DNA from: Cytophagales bacterium
GTDB lineage: Bacteria > Bacteroidota > Bacteroidia > Cytophagales > Spirosomataceae
Reading direction: 5' to 3'
DNA: 64,000 nucleotides
Assembly (NCBI GenBank): GCA_013298125.1
Contig: JAAFJP010000005.1
Coordinates: 149,514 to 213,513, forward strand
A program made the translations under genes and the position numbers. The notes under the pieces are model-generated. The model saw only the letters and a program-made list of their open reading frames with translations, was not told where the DNA came from and ran no database searches. This document shows, in pieces, positions 43,268-51,982 of this stretch; within the stretch, counting starts at the first letter, position 1; every line of letters starts with the position of its first letter.

Positions 43268-45523
43268 CTACTTCGCTTGCTCCTTCAATTTCGCAATTTC
43301 CTTTTCAGCCGATTGAATTTTTGCTTCAACATCCTGACGGAATTTGTCTGCATTTTTAGATTTCGCAAAGAACTCTAAGTTGTTTCTGTACGTAGCAATA
43401 TCGTTTTCAAGGTTCTGAATCTTGCGTTTTGCATCCGAATTTCCACCACCTGAATTGTTTGAGCTATAATCTCCACCACCTCGGTTTGAATTATAATCTC
43501 TATTGCCGCCTCTGTCGTTACGCTCGTAACGTTCAGAACGTTCGCCTCTTTCTGGACGCTCGCCACGTGGAGGACGTGGGCTATCAGTCATCGTCAATTG
43601 CTCTTTTTCTTTGCTCGACAATTTGCCCATCGCACTCACATACTTATTGATGGCGTTAATATAACGCTTCCCAATCGTCTGCATATCTTTCTTTGGCACA
43701 AAGCCAATCGCTGTCCATTCTGCCTTAAATTCTGCCAAACGAGCCGTGTTTGCTCCTTCCACAGATTCCGCTTCGATGGTATCACAAAGGGCAGTTTTCT
43801 TTTCTAAATTTGCTTCAAAATCTTTTTCAACGTGTTGATTCTTAGCACGTTTGGCATTAAAGAATCCATCGCAAGCCGTTTTGAATTTCTCGTAAATTGA
43901 ATCTTTATCTTTTTCAGGAACATGACCAATTTCACGGAATTCTTTTTGTAAACGAATTACGGTATTGGTTGCTTCTTGCGATTCATCTTCACTTGCTAAA
44001 AGTGCTTCAACCTCAGCAATAATAGCGGTTTTAGCCACTAAGTTTTCATCACGTTTTGATTCTAAAACCTTAAAGAATTCAGTTTTATTACGGAAGAAAG
44101 TCTTGATGTCAGCCCAGAATTTATCGCTCAATTCCTTACCTTTTTCTTTCGGCATGAAACCTTTGATAGCATTCCATTGGTCTTGAAGAGCCAAAAGCGA
44201 CTTCGTGCGGTCATTCCACTCTGTGATGGTTGTTGAGTTGAAAGTTGCATAAGGCTCAATCAATTCAGCAATCGCCAATTTCAAGGCATATACTTGTTCA
44301 GCTTCGGCTTTTGAGGCTTCTCCTTGCTCACGGCGTTTGCCATAAATCACGTCCAAAGCATCTTTTACTCGTTGCCAAATCAGTTCGTTTTCTTCTTTTG
44401 GAGCTGGTCCAACGTGCTTGTATTCTTCAAAAGCGGCTACGGCTTCGTCCAACATTTTGCCCGTAACAGGCTCTGTCTTAGCGGCTTCCGATATTTTTTC
44501 AATCTTGGTACAAAGGTCAATCTTTTGTTGGAGATTACGTTTGCGGTCAAGTTCTAATAACTCAAAATAAATACTTCTGTTACTATAAAATCTATCAACT
44601 AAGGCGTGGAAAGTCTGCCATAAAGTATTATTGTGCGGAGAATTGACATTCCCAGCGGCTTTCCATTCGTCCTGAATTTTCTTGAATTCATTAAAGCCCG
44701 ATTTGATGTGGGCAGGGTCTGAACTGTCTTCGCCTTCTACGAGTGTACGCAGACGGTTGATGAGTTCAGTTTTTTGATTGAAGTTTTTGTCTTTGTCCTT
44801 CTCAATGCCTTGGAAATACTTTGAACGCTCGTCTTTCAAACCTTTGAAAAGTTTGTCGAATTGCTCAACGTCAGCGTCGAATTTGTATTCAAAACCTTCT
44901 TCGTTACCTTCGTTAGCTTCTTTGAATTTGGCAAGAGCCTCCGCTTTCTCAGTAGCTTTGATTTGCTCAAATAATGGACGAACTTCTTTCAAAGTGTCTT
45001 CTGAACGTCTGAAAGCACCCACAGATGGATTTTCTTTCACGTCAGTCGTGAGTTTTTCTAAGGTAGCAACAAAATCTTTTTTGCTGTAATTAGAATAATC
45101 AACCGTCTGAATTTCAGCGACTTCTACTTCGGTAGGAGGTGCAATTTCTTCGATTGGAGATGGTGTAGCAACTTCTACTACTTCTGCCACAGGTTCAGCA
45201 ACTACTTCCGCAACTTCTGCCACAGGCTCAGCGACTACTTCCGCAACTTCTGCCACAGGTTCAGCGACTACTTCCGCAACTTCTGCCACAGGCTCAGCAA
45301 TTACTTCTACCACGGTTTCAGTTACTTCTGCCACAGGGTCAGCAACTACTTCTACAACTTCCGCCACAGGTTCAACAACCGCCTCTGCGATTACTTCTTG
45401 GGTAGATTCAGGGGCTTCTACTGCCTCACTTAGAGATGATTCTGTTTGCTCAACAGCCTCAGTGGTTTCGATAGCCTGAGCCTCGATTTCTTCTTTAATT
45501 TCTTTTGCTTCTTCGTTAATCAT
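43268..45523 (-). CDS. DUF349 repeat protein with acidic repetitive N-terminus
   Basis: The 751-aa protein starts with an acidic, Ala/Glu/Val-rich region (1-130), including an 11-aa tandem repeat (EPVAEVAEVVA). The body contains several DUF349 helical repeats, each with a 'W..IG..P' or 'WKAAGNV' pattern (FREIGHVPEKDKDSIYEKF, WTAIGFVPKKDMQTIGKRYI). The tail is Arg/Gly/Asp-rich (GERPERGERSERYERNDRGG) and ends in a coiled coil. No signal peptide is present. DUF349 proteins are conserved in Bacteroidota; a link to RNA or DNA binding is plausible from the RG-rich tail but unproven. Confidence 0.88.
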   Translation of the reverse strand: MINEEAKEIKEEIEAQAIETTEAVEQTESSLSEAVEAPESTQEVIAEAVVEPVAEVVEVVADPVAEVTETVVEVIAEPVAEVAEVVAEPVAEVAEVVAEPVAEVAEVVAEPVAEVVEVATPSPIEEIAPPTEVEVAEIQTVDYSNYSKKDFVATLEKLTTDVKENPSVGAFRRSEDTLKEVRPLFEQIKATEKAEALAKFKEANEGNEEGFEYKFDADVEQFDKLFKGLKDERSKYFQGIEKDKDKNFNQKTELINRLRTLVEGEDSSDPAHIKSGFNEFKKIQDEWKAAGNVNSPHNNTLWQTFHALVDRFYSNRSIYFELLELDRKRNLQQKIDLCTKIEKISEAAKTEPVTGKMLDEAVAAFEEYKHVGPAPKEENELIWQRVKDALDVIYGKRREQGEASKAEAEQVYALKLAIAELIEPYATFNSTTITEWNDRTKSLLALQDQWNAIKGFMPKEKGKELSDKFWADIKTFFRNKTEFFKVLESKRDENLVAKTAIIAEVEALLASEDESQEATNTVIRLQKEFREIGHVPEKDKDSIYEKFKTACDGFFNAKRAKNQHVEKDFEANLEKKTALCDTIEAESVEGANTARLAEFKAEWTAIGFVPKKDMQTIGKRYINAINKYVSAMGKLSSKEKEQLTMTDSPRPPRGERPERGERSERYERNDRGGNRDYNSNRGGGDYSSNNSGGGNSDAKRKIQNLENDIATYRNNLEFFAKSKNADKFRQDVEAKIQSAEKEIAKLKEQAK
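45178..45375 (-). repeat. 33-bp tandem repeat inside the DUF349 gene
   Basis: About three near-identical copies and flanking degenerate ones encode the 11-residue unit EPVAEVAEVVA. Copies differ mainly at synonymous sites, so the tract may change length by slippage without a frame change. Confidence 0.75.
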
Positions 45524-45979
45524 GCGTGCTTTTCGGAGTTTGGAGGTTTCAGGTTTTAAGTTTTAGGTTTTAGGAATTGTAATTCCGTTTGCCGTTCACC
45601 GTTTACCGTTCACCGAATAACTCCGTTAATTTGGAATAAACATTTTAATCGGGTTTAACCCGCTGACATACAGTTAATTATTTGTGGTATTCTAATTTCG
45701 ATACAAAAATATGTAAAATACTGAGAGTTACGTATAAATAGTTATACAAATTAAATATTTTCAAACGTTCTTTCTTGCCTTTGCCTTCTTCTGATAGTAA
45801 TTATTTGAATATTACCACATGACGAAGGGGGAAATATGAATTATCTACAATCAATAATCTTGCCTTATTTTTCATCAAGTACCCTGTAAAAATAGTTTGC
45901 AGTAGGCAGTTAGCAATAAGGTTACATAATCAATTGATTCTCAATTTGGTAAGACCGCATCCTGTCAACTATTGACTAC
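45524..45979. other. Gene-free gap upstream of the DUF349 gene
   Basis: The gap holds a short tandem motif (CCGTT[CT]ACCGTT repeated, near 45587-45620) and a small palindrome around CGGGTTTAACCCG (45652-45664). The rest is AT-rich, with no gene recognised. The DUF349 promoter should lie in the first part. Confidence 0.45.
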
Positions 45980-47257
45980 TTATCTCGTAAGGCGATAAAT
46001 CAAAATCGCCGTCCGTTGAATCAATTTTGGAAATTCTTTCATATTCATCGTTTCGCCTGGTGCATGAGCCCCTTTGCCCGATGCTCCTAAGCCGTCTAAA
46101 CAGGCTAAATATTTGGCAATATACGAAATATCCCCTGCACCTCTCGACCCTGGGTCTCCCGCTTTTACTTCGCCAAAGCCTAAATCTAAACTCACTTGGT
46201 TGAGTGTTGCTAATACTTTTTCGTTCTCGGGAGTGGGTTCCATGGAGGGGATTCCGTCTTGAAAAACGATTTCTGCCTTGGTTTTATTGAGATTTTGAGA
46301 GACAATTTCTTTCATTTTTATGCGGGCATTTTCTTTTTGGGTTTCTGTCAAAAAACGTAAATCGCCCGTAACGGTTACTCTTGGAGAAATGATATTGTCT
46401 TTACCGATGGCAACTTTATTTTCGTCAATCTCAGAACCGCCCATAATTAGCCCAGGATTGAAAGTCAAATACTTTTCTTGGCTCAATTTCTCCCTAAATT
46501 CATTCAAAATTCTGGCAGCTTCGTAGATAGCACCGTAACCCGCTTGCTGACTAAAAATGGTGGATGAATGTCCCATGATACCTTTTACATTCAACTTCCA
46601 ACCACTCGAACCACGTCTGGCGGTGGCAGCAATGTTCATGCCTATTGCCGTTTCAAATCCGAGAGCAATATCGCATTGTTTGGCTCTGTCGATGAAGTCT
46701 TTTCTACTGATACTGGTGGGTTTGCCAGAACTTTCTTCATCGCCTGTGAAATAGACCGTCAGGTTTGTATTGTCAAGTAATCCATTGTCTTTCAATACTT
46801 TAAGGGCGGCTAATAAAACCATATCACCACCTTTCATATCATTTACTCCTTGCCCCGTTACGGTTGAATCGTTCAGGTATGTGTATGGTGTGAAGGACAT
46901 CGCTTTCTCGAAAACAGTGTCTAAATGCCCAATCAGAAAAAGTTTTTTGCCTTGCTTACCCTTGCGTTCAGCCACGAGATGCCCCGCCCGATTGAGTGAA
47001 TCTGGCAAAGAAATCCATTCGGTTTTGAAACCTAAATCATCAAATTCTTTTCTGAAAATTGCCCCAACTTCTCGCACGCCTTCTTTGTTGAGTGTACCGC
47101 TATTGATATTGACCACTTTTTTCAGAAGAGCCTCTGTTTGAGGGAGTTGAGTATTAACTTGGGCAACGATTTTTTGCTCAATAGAACTAAGTTTTTGAGC
47201 AAAAACAGAAGAAGAAATTATAAACGGAAGAGAAATTATGGTTAGTATTTTTTTCAT
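45980..47257 (-). CDS. M20-family metallopeptidase, glutamate carboxypeptidase type
   Basis: I choose ATG 47257 (425 aa), which opens the signal peptide MKKILTIISLPFIISSSVFA. Metal ligands and catalytic residues of M20 fit: His and Asp in LIGHLDTVF, GVNDMKGGD, Glu pair in TGDEESSGKPTS, and a His in GKGAHAPGE near the end. A dimerisation domain lies between. Such enzymes cut C-terminal residues from peptides or folates in the periplasm. Length is normal. Confidence 0.9.
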   Translation of the reverse strand: MKKILTIISLPFIISSSVFAQKLSSIEQKIVAQVNTQLPQTEALLKKVVNINSGTLNKEGVREVGAIFRKEFDDLGFKTEWISLPDSLNRAGHLVAERKGKQGKKLFLIGHLDTVFEKAMSFTPYTYLNDSTVTGQGVNDMKGGDMVLLAALKVLKDNGLLDNTNLTVYFTGDEESSGKPTSISRKDFIDRAKQCDIALGFETAIGMNIAATARRGSSGWKLNVKGIMGHSSTIFSQQAGYGAIYEAARILNEFREKLSQEKYLTFNPGLIMGGSEIDENKVAIGKDNIISPRVTVTGDLRFLTETQKENARIKMKEIVSQNLNKTKAEIVFQDGIPSMEPTPENEKVLATLNQVSLDLGFGEVKAGDPGSRGAGDISYIAKYLACLDGLGASGKGAHAPGETMNMKEFPKLIQRTAILIYRLTR

Positions 47258-47283
47258 GAGAAACATCATTTTAGTTGATTGAG

Positions 47284-47315
47284 AAATATGAGTAAAAATA
47301 GCTTCATATTTCTCA
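47284..47315. terminator. Hairpin after the DUF4239 gene
   Basis: GAGAAATATGA and TCATATTTCTC form an 11-bp stem between the DUF4239 stop and the M20 gene start. No long T run follows, so it may be a weak terminator or a processing signal. Confidence 0.45.
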
Positions 47316-47328
47316 ATAACAAAACGAT

Positions 47329-48117
47329 TTATTTCATCAATTGCTCATAAACTAACGCAAAAGCATCAGGATTTACACTAAATTCCCCTCGAAAAGGATT
47401 ATCCATTGCTACAATCAAAAATAAAAGCGAGCCTACCAACATGGAATAAATTGAGGTCAAGAGTAAATGAAATTGGATGTGTTCCGTAACAAAACACCAC
47501 ATGATGATAATGTTTATAATCGCCCCAAAAATCAAAACCCACCAAAGTGTGGAAGGCAATCCAGAAGTAATGCTCTGCAAGCGCTGACGACGAAGTTGAA
47601 TAAGATTATTGAATTGAGAAAGTGCCTCTTGGTGAATGGCAACATACTGATTGGTTTCTGGATTGAACTCATAAAGATTTTTTTGAAACTTAGAAATCTG
47701 TTCTGTGTCTTTTGTTGGGATTAAACCTTGTTGTTGTTCTTTCCATACATCATTGATAATCAGTCGAGTATATTCTTTCAAGTGAGTTTTTAGGGAATCG
47801 TTGAGGGGTACAGGATAATACGAAACATCTCGATAAAGTGCCGCTAATGAAGCCGCTTCTTCTCCTATTTTGCCATCAATATCAGCAAAATTCTCCCATG
47901 TTCCTGCCGCAATTAAACCCAAAGTAATACCATAAAATACGCCCAAGCCAGCCAAAAAATTACTGACTAATTCATTTTCGGCAGGAGGTTCTCCAATAAA
48001 TTTCCTTGCCCAAGGACGGGTTAGCATCAAACCTCCAATTGAAAAAATAAGTGTGATTAACATGACAAGCAAGAAGAGTTGCCAACTGGGAATGTCGTAA
48101 ATCCAGTAAAAATCCAT
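47329..48117 (-). CDS. DUF4239 membrane protein (bestrophin-like)
   Basis: The 262-aa protein has two N-terminal membrane helices (LFLLVMLITLIFSIGGLMLT and NFLAGLGVFYGITLGLIAA), a soluble middle, and two more helices near the C-terminus (WWVLIFGAIINIIIMW, MLVGSLLFLIVAM) followed by NPFRGEFSV. This layout matches DUF4239. The function of the family is not established. Confidence 0.85.
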   Translation of the reverse strand: MDFYWIYDIPSWQLFLLVMLITLIFSIGGLMLTRPWARKFIGEPPAENELVSNFLAGLGVFYGITLGLIAAGTWENFADIDGKIGEEAASLAALYRDVSYYPVPLNDSLKTHLKEYTRLIINDVWKEQQQGLIPTKDTEQISKFQKNLYEFNPETNQYVAIHQEALSQFNNLIQLRRQRLQSITSGLPSTLWWVLIFGAIINIIIMWCFVTEHIQFHLLLTSIYSMLVGSLLFLIVAMDNPFRGEFSVNPDAFALVYEQLMK

Positions 48118-48284
48118 AGTAAAGAATGTTTTTGAGTAATAAATTTCTGAAAAATATTCTTAATTATGAAGTTTTACTTTGGATAAATGCGTAAGTGGTT
48201 AGGAGATTGGAGGAATATTTTTCAGAAAACAATTCTCATTCCAATTTTCTACATAACTTTATAAAACATCAATCCAAACTAATC

Positions 48285-50363
48285 ATGAAAAAGCATTACT
48301 TCCTTCTTTTCGCTCTCATTTTTACCACAAAATCTTTTGCTCAATTCTCAATAGAACAGGTTTTGTCTGCCTCATTTCCTACTGAACTCAAAGCCTCACC
48401 TGTGGGCAATAAAGTGGCTTGGGTGTTTAATCAACAAGGTTCTCGGAATATTTTTGTGGCAGAAGCTCCTGAATTCAAACCTGTCAAAATTACCAATTAT
48501 GAAAGTGATAACGGTCAAGAAATCAATAGTTTAACCTTCACACCCGATGGCAATTCGATTATTTTTATCAGAGGTGGAGCGAATAATGCGGCAGGAGAAA
48601 TCCCGAATCCGATGCAACTTCAAGATGGCGTGGAACGGGCTATTTTTATCGTAGGAACGGATGGTAAAAATCTTAGAAAAGTAGTTAATGGAACATACCC
48701 TAAAATCTCTCCCAAAGGCGAAACCTTAGCGTATTTATCTGGTGGACAGGTATTTACGATTCGTTTAGACAGTACAAAAGCCACAGGAAAGAAACTATTT
48801 CAATCTCGTGGAACACAAAATTCTATTCGTTGGTCGCCCGATGGTATGCAGATTGCTTTTGTGAGTAGTCGGGGCGACCATAGTTTTATTGGCGTTTGTG
48901 AAGTAACGACAAAATCCATCAAATTCTTAGACATGAGCGTTGATGGCGACATTGACCCCGTTTGGTCGCCTGATGGAAAGTCTTTGGCTTTTATCAGAAA
49001 ACCCTTCTCAAAAGATGCCTTAATTTTTGGTCCAGAACGAGAAAGTAATCCTTGGTCAATCAGAGTTGTAGACGTACAAACAGGCAAAGGACGTGAGGTT
49101 TGGAAAGCAAAAAATGGCAGAGGAAGTGCTTTTTTTGAAAACGGATTCATCGCAGATAATCGCCTATTCTGGACTGCCGATAATTACTTGGTTTTTGGAT
49201 ATGAAGGTGACGGTTGGCATCATCTTTACTGTATTTCACCAGATGGAAGCAACTTAAAATTATTGAGTCCAAATGATGGCGAGGTTGAATATGCCACGCT
49301 TTCTGCCGATAAAAAATCTATCATTTACAACTCAAATATTGGCGATATTGACCGCCGACACCTCTGGCAAGTTTCACCTTCGGGTGGTGTTACCAAGCAA
49401 ATTTCGTTAGGTCAGGGCATTGAGTGGTCGCCTGTACAACTGCCTAACGGTCAGGTGTTTTGCCTACGTTCAGATGCTCGTACTCCTGCCCGTCCGTGTA
49501 GTATACAAGCGGATGGAAAGATGAAAGATTTAGCTTTTGAGATGATTTCTTCTGAATTTCCAGCATCACAATTAGTTCAACCACAAGCGGTTACAATTAC
49601 GGCTACTGACGGAATGAAAATCCCTGCCCAATTATTTTTACCCAAAAACCACAAAGCTGGCGACAAACACCCAGCGGCAATTTTCTTTCATGGAGGTTCA
49701 CGTCGTCAGATGCTTTTAGGTTTCAATTACAGCGATTATTATCACAAGGCTTACGCTATGAATCAGTATTTAGCGAGTCAGGGATATGTAGTTTTGGCGG
49801 TAAATTATCGTTCGGGAATTGGGTACGGCATGGAATTCAGAGAGGCTTTAAATTATGGAGCTACGGGAGCAAGTGAATACAATGATGTAGTAGGTGCAGG
49901 ATTATTTCTCAAAAATCGTGAAGATGTGGATGGTTCAAAAATCGGACTTTGGGGAGGCTCGTATGGGGGCTATTTAACGGCTTTGGGCTTGGCAAAAGCC
50001 TCAGATTTATTTGCCGTTGGCGTGGACATTCACGGAGTACATGATTGGAACACAACCACCAAAAACTTTATCCCCTCTTACGATGCCAATAAAAGAAGCG
50101 AATGGGCAAAAACCGCCTACGAATCATCACCAATGTTTTTTGTAAATACTTGGAAATCACCAGTTTTACTAATTCACGGAGACGATGACCGCAATGTGCC
50201 TTTCAACGAAACCGTAATTCTGGCGGAGGCTTTACGGAAAAATAATGTCTATTTTGAACAACTCATTTTCCCTGACGAAGTACACGGATTTTTGTTGCAT
50301 AAGAATTGGGTGAATGCCTATAAGGCTTCGGCGGAGTTTTTTGATAGGTATTTGAAGAAATAA
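48285..50363 (+). CDS. S9-family prolyl oligopeptidase/dipeptidyl peptidase
   Basis: I choose ATG 48285 (692 aa), which opens the signal peptide MKKHYFLLFALIFTTKSFA; the frame upstream to 48195 lacks one. The N-terminal beta-propeller contains several WSPDG repeats (IRWSPDGMQIAFVSSRGD, PVWSPDGKSLAFIRKP). The alpha/beta hydrolase domain has the nucleophile Ser559 in WGGSYGGY, Asp634 in HGDDDRNVPF and His667 in EVHGFLLH. It should release di- or oligopeptides in the periplasm. A long imperfect hairpin lies downstream. Confidence 0.93.
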   Translation: MKKHYFLLFALIFTTKSFAQFSIEQVLSASFPTELKASPVGNKVAWVFNQQGSRNIFVAEAPEFKPVKITNYESDNGQEINSLTFTPDGNSIIFIRGGANNAAGEIPNPMQLQDGVERAIFIVGTDGKNLRKVVNGTYPKISPKGETLAYLSGGQVFTIRLDSTKATGKKLFQSRGTQNSIRWSPDGMQIAFVSSRGDHSFIGVCEVTTKSIKFLDMSVDGDIDPVWSPDGKSLAFIRKPFSKDALIFGPERESNPWSIRVVDVQTGKGREVWKAKNGRGSAFFENGFIADNRLFWTADNYLVFGYEGDGWHHLYCISPDGSNLKLLSPNDGEVEYATLSADKKSIIYNSNIGDIDRRHLWQVSPSGGVTKQISLGQGIEWSPVQLPNGQVFCLRSDARTPARPCSIQADGKMKDLAFEMISSEFPASQLVQPQAVTITATDGMKIPAQLFLPKNHKAGDKHPAAIFFHGGSRRQMLLGFNYSDYYHKAYAMNQYLASQGYVVLAVNYRSGIGYGMEFREALNYGATGASEYNDVVGAGLFLKNREDVDGSKIGLWGGSYGGYLTALGLAKASDLFAVGVDIHGVHDWNTTTKNFIPSYDANKRSEWAKTAYESSPMFFVNTWKSPVLLIHGDDDRNVPFNETVILAEALRKNNVYFEQLIFPDEVHGFLLHKNWVNAYKASAEFFDRYLKK

Positions 50364-50435
50364 GTCATTACTTGGAGTTAAGTTCTCCAAATCTCTGCAT
50401 GATTTTTGCAATGAATTATTTATATTTACGTTAAT

Positions 50436-50595
50436 GAATCTGTTTAGACTTTCTCTTTTGGTTTTAAAATTAGGTTATTTTTGAATCTACTTTTTTAAAA
50501 TTCGTGACATATAGCAGAGCTACATTGAACGAATTTTAGAAGAGTAGATTTAAAAAGAGACAATTTTAATCAAAAGAGAAGGTTTAAGCAGATTC
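50436..50595. repeat. Long imperfect inverted repeat (69- and 66-nt arms)
   Basis: The left arm 50436-50504 begins GAATCTGTTTAGACTTTCTC and the right arm 50530-50595 ends in a close reverse complement (GAGAAGGTTTAAGCAGATTC). I estimate about four in five positions pair. The 25-nt loop runs 50505-50529. It could be a MITE-like element or a structured RNA; it ends 33 bp before the small Cys-rich gene. Confidence 0.7.
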
Positions 50596-50627
50596 AATAT
50601 CAAAAATCACAATAAATACTTAAAAAC

Positions 50628-50843
50628 ATGAAAAAAGTAATCTTAGGTTTATCATTGTTGGCTTTCGTGGCAAATGTTTCATTAGCTGGCGATAAGGATA
50701 AAGACAAAAATGCAAAGTGTGAAAAAACACAAGCTGGATGTTGCAAGAAAGGCGAAAAAGCTACTAAATGCTGTGCAGACATGGAAAGAGAAGCAAAAGC
50801 TGAAAAGAAAGAAGAGAAAAAAGCTGTTAAAAAAGCCGCTTAG
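50628..50843 (+). CDS. Small secreted Cys/Lys-rich protein
   Basis: The 71-aa protein has a signal peptide (MKKVILGLSLLAFVANVSLA). The mature part of about 51 residues has five Cys (KCEKTQAGCCKKGEKATKCC) and an Ala/Lys/Glu tail (AEKKEEKKAVKKAA). It could bind metal or be held by disulphides. It is preceded by the large hairpin at 50436-50595 and followed by its own terminator. No family is recognised. Confidence 0.7.
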   Translation: MKKVILGLSLLAFVANVSLAGDKDKDKNAKCEKTQAGCCKKGEKATKCCADMEREAKAEKKEEKKAVKKAA

Positions 50844-50872
50844 TCTCCAAGAAATAACACATCAAAGAGTAT

Positions 50873-50914
50873 AATCCTGTAAGATTGAAACAAATCTTGC
50901 AGGATTATTTTTTT
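50873..50914 (+). terminator. Terminator of the small Cys-rich gene
   Basis: AATCCTGTAAGATT pairs with AATCTTGCAGGATT (one G-T pair) and is followed by seven T. Confidence 0.8.
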
Positions 50915-50955
50915 GAGCGTAAATTTGAATTCAACTCTTAGTAATACAAAAAATT

Positions 50956-50988
50956 ACGGAAGTCGTCCTTTTGAAGGACGACTTCCGT
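50956..50988. repeat. Perfect 15-bp hairpin just upstream of thyA
   Basis: ACGGAAGTCGTCCTT pairs exactly with 50974-50988 around a TTG loop, 17 bp before the thyA start codon. It lacks a T run. It may be a palindromic repeat unit or control thyA translation. Confidence 0.6.
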
Positions 50989-51005
50989 GTTTATTATATC
51001 ACAAA

Positions 51006-51800
51006 ATGCAACAATACCATTCCCTCCTAAAACATATTCTCGAAACGGGAACTCAAAAAACTGACCGTACAGGCACAGGCACGACTTCCGTTTTTGGTTA
51101 TCAAATGCGATTCAATCTCAATGACGGTTTCCCGATGGTAACTACCAAAAAAGTCCACCTGAAATCTATCATTCACGAATTATTGTGGTTTATCAACGGT
51201 GATACCAATATCAAATACCTAAAAGATAATGGCGTAGGCATTTGGGACGAATGGGCGGATGAAAATGGAGACTTAGGACCTGTCTATGGAAAACAGTGGA
51301 GAAGTTGGACGACTCGTGATGGAAAGGTGATTGACCAGCTAAAAGAAGTTATCGAAACATTGAAGAAAAGTCCTGATTCACGTCGTATCATTGTGAGTGC
51401 TTGGAACGTGGGCGAACTCTCAGAAATGGCTCTAATGCCTTGCCATGCCCTTTTTCAGTTTTATGTAGCTGATAATAAATTGTCATGTCAGTTGTATCAG
51501 CGTTCAGCGGATGTGTTTTTGGGTGTGCCATTTAACATCGCTTCGTACGCTCTTTTGACGATGATGATTGCCCAAGTTTGTGATTTGGAAGTAGGCGATT
51601 TCGTCTGGACAGGTGGCGATACGCACATCTACTCAAACCATTACGAGCAAGTACATACACAACTCGCCCGTGAACCAAGAGCATTGCCCACGATGAAAAT
51701 TAATCCAGACGTGAAGGATATTTTTAGCTTCAAATACGAAGATTTTGAATTACTAAACTACGACCCATACCCTGGAATTAAAGCTCCTGTGGCGGTTTAG
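51006..51800 (+). CDS. thyA: Thymidylate synthase
   Basis: I choose ATG 51006, giving 264 aa, the same length as E. coli ThyA; the in-frame upstream ATG at 50913 would read through a hairpin. The catalytic Cys146 is in [10 protein letters not shown], the Arg/phosphate site in RRIIVSAWN, and the folate/dUMP sites in [20 protein letters not shown] and DTHIYSNH. It methylates dUMP to dTMP in the cytoplasm using methylenetetrahydrofolate. All motifs are intact. Confidence 0.97.
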   Translation: MQQYHSLLKHILETGTQKTDRTGTGTTSVFGYQMRFNLNDGFPMVTTKKVHLKSIIHELLWFINGDTNIKYLKDNGVGIWDEWADENGDLGPVYGKQWRSWTTRDGKVIDQLKEVIETLKKSPDSRRIIVSAWNVGELSEMALMPCHALFQFYVADNKLSCQLYQRSADVFLGVPFNIASYALLTMMIAQVCDLEVGDFVWTGGDTHIYSNHYEQVHTQLAREPRALPTMKINPDVKDIFSFKYEDFELLNYDPYPGIKAPVAV

Positions 51801-51982
51801 TTATTGGAAATTGGGGAATTGGTTTATTGGAAATTGGAGAATTTGTTTATTGGAAATTGGTTTTTCATTTTACGAATAGCTTATTCACTATTAACCAGTT
51901 TACCAGTTCCCCAGTAACCAATTCCCCAATAAACCAGTTTCCAATTTCCAATAAACCAATTCCCCAGTAACCAATAAACCAA
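51801..51982. repeat. Low-complexity palindromic tract of ATTGGGGAATTGG-type modules
   Basis: Repeats of TTTATTGGAAATTGG and GGGGAATTGG fill the left half, and their complements (CCAATTCCCCAATAAACC) fill the right half, so the whole tract can fold back on itself. Related tracts are at 41370-41410 and 59360-59510. Confidence 0.65.
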
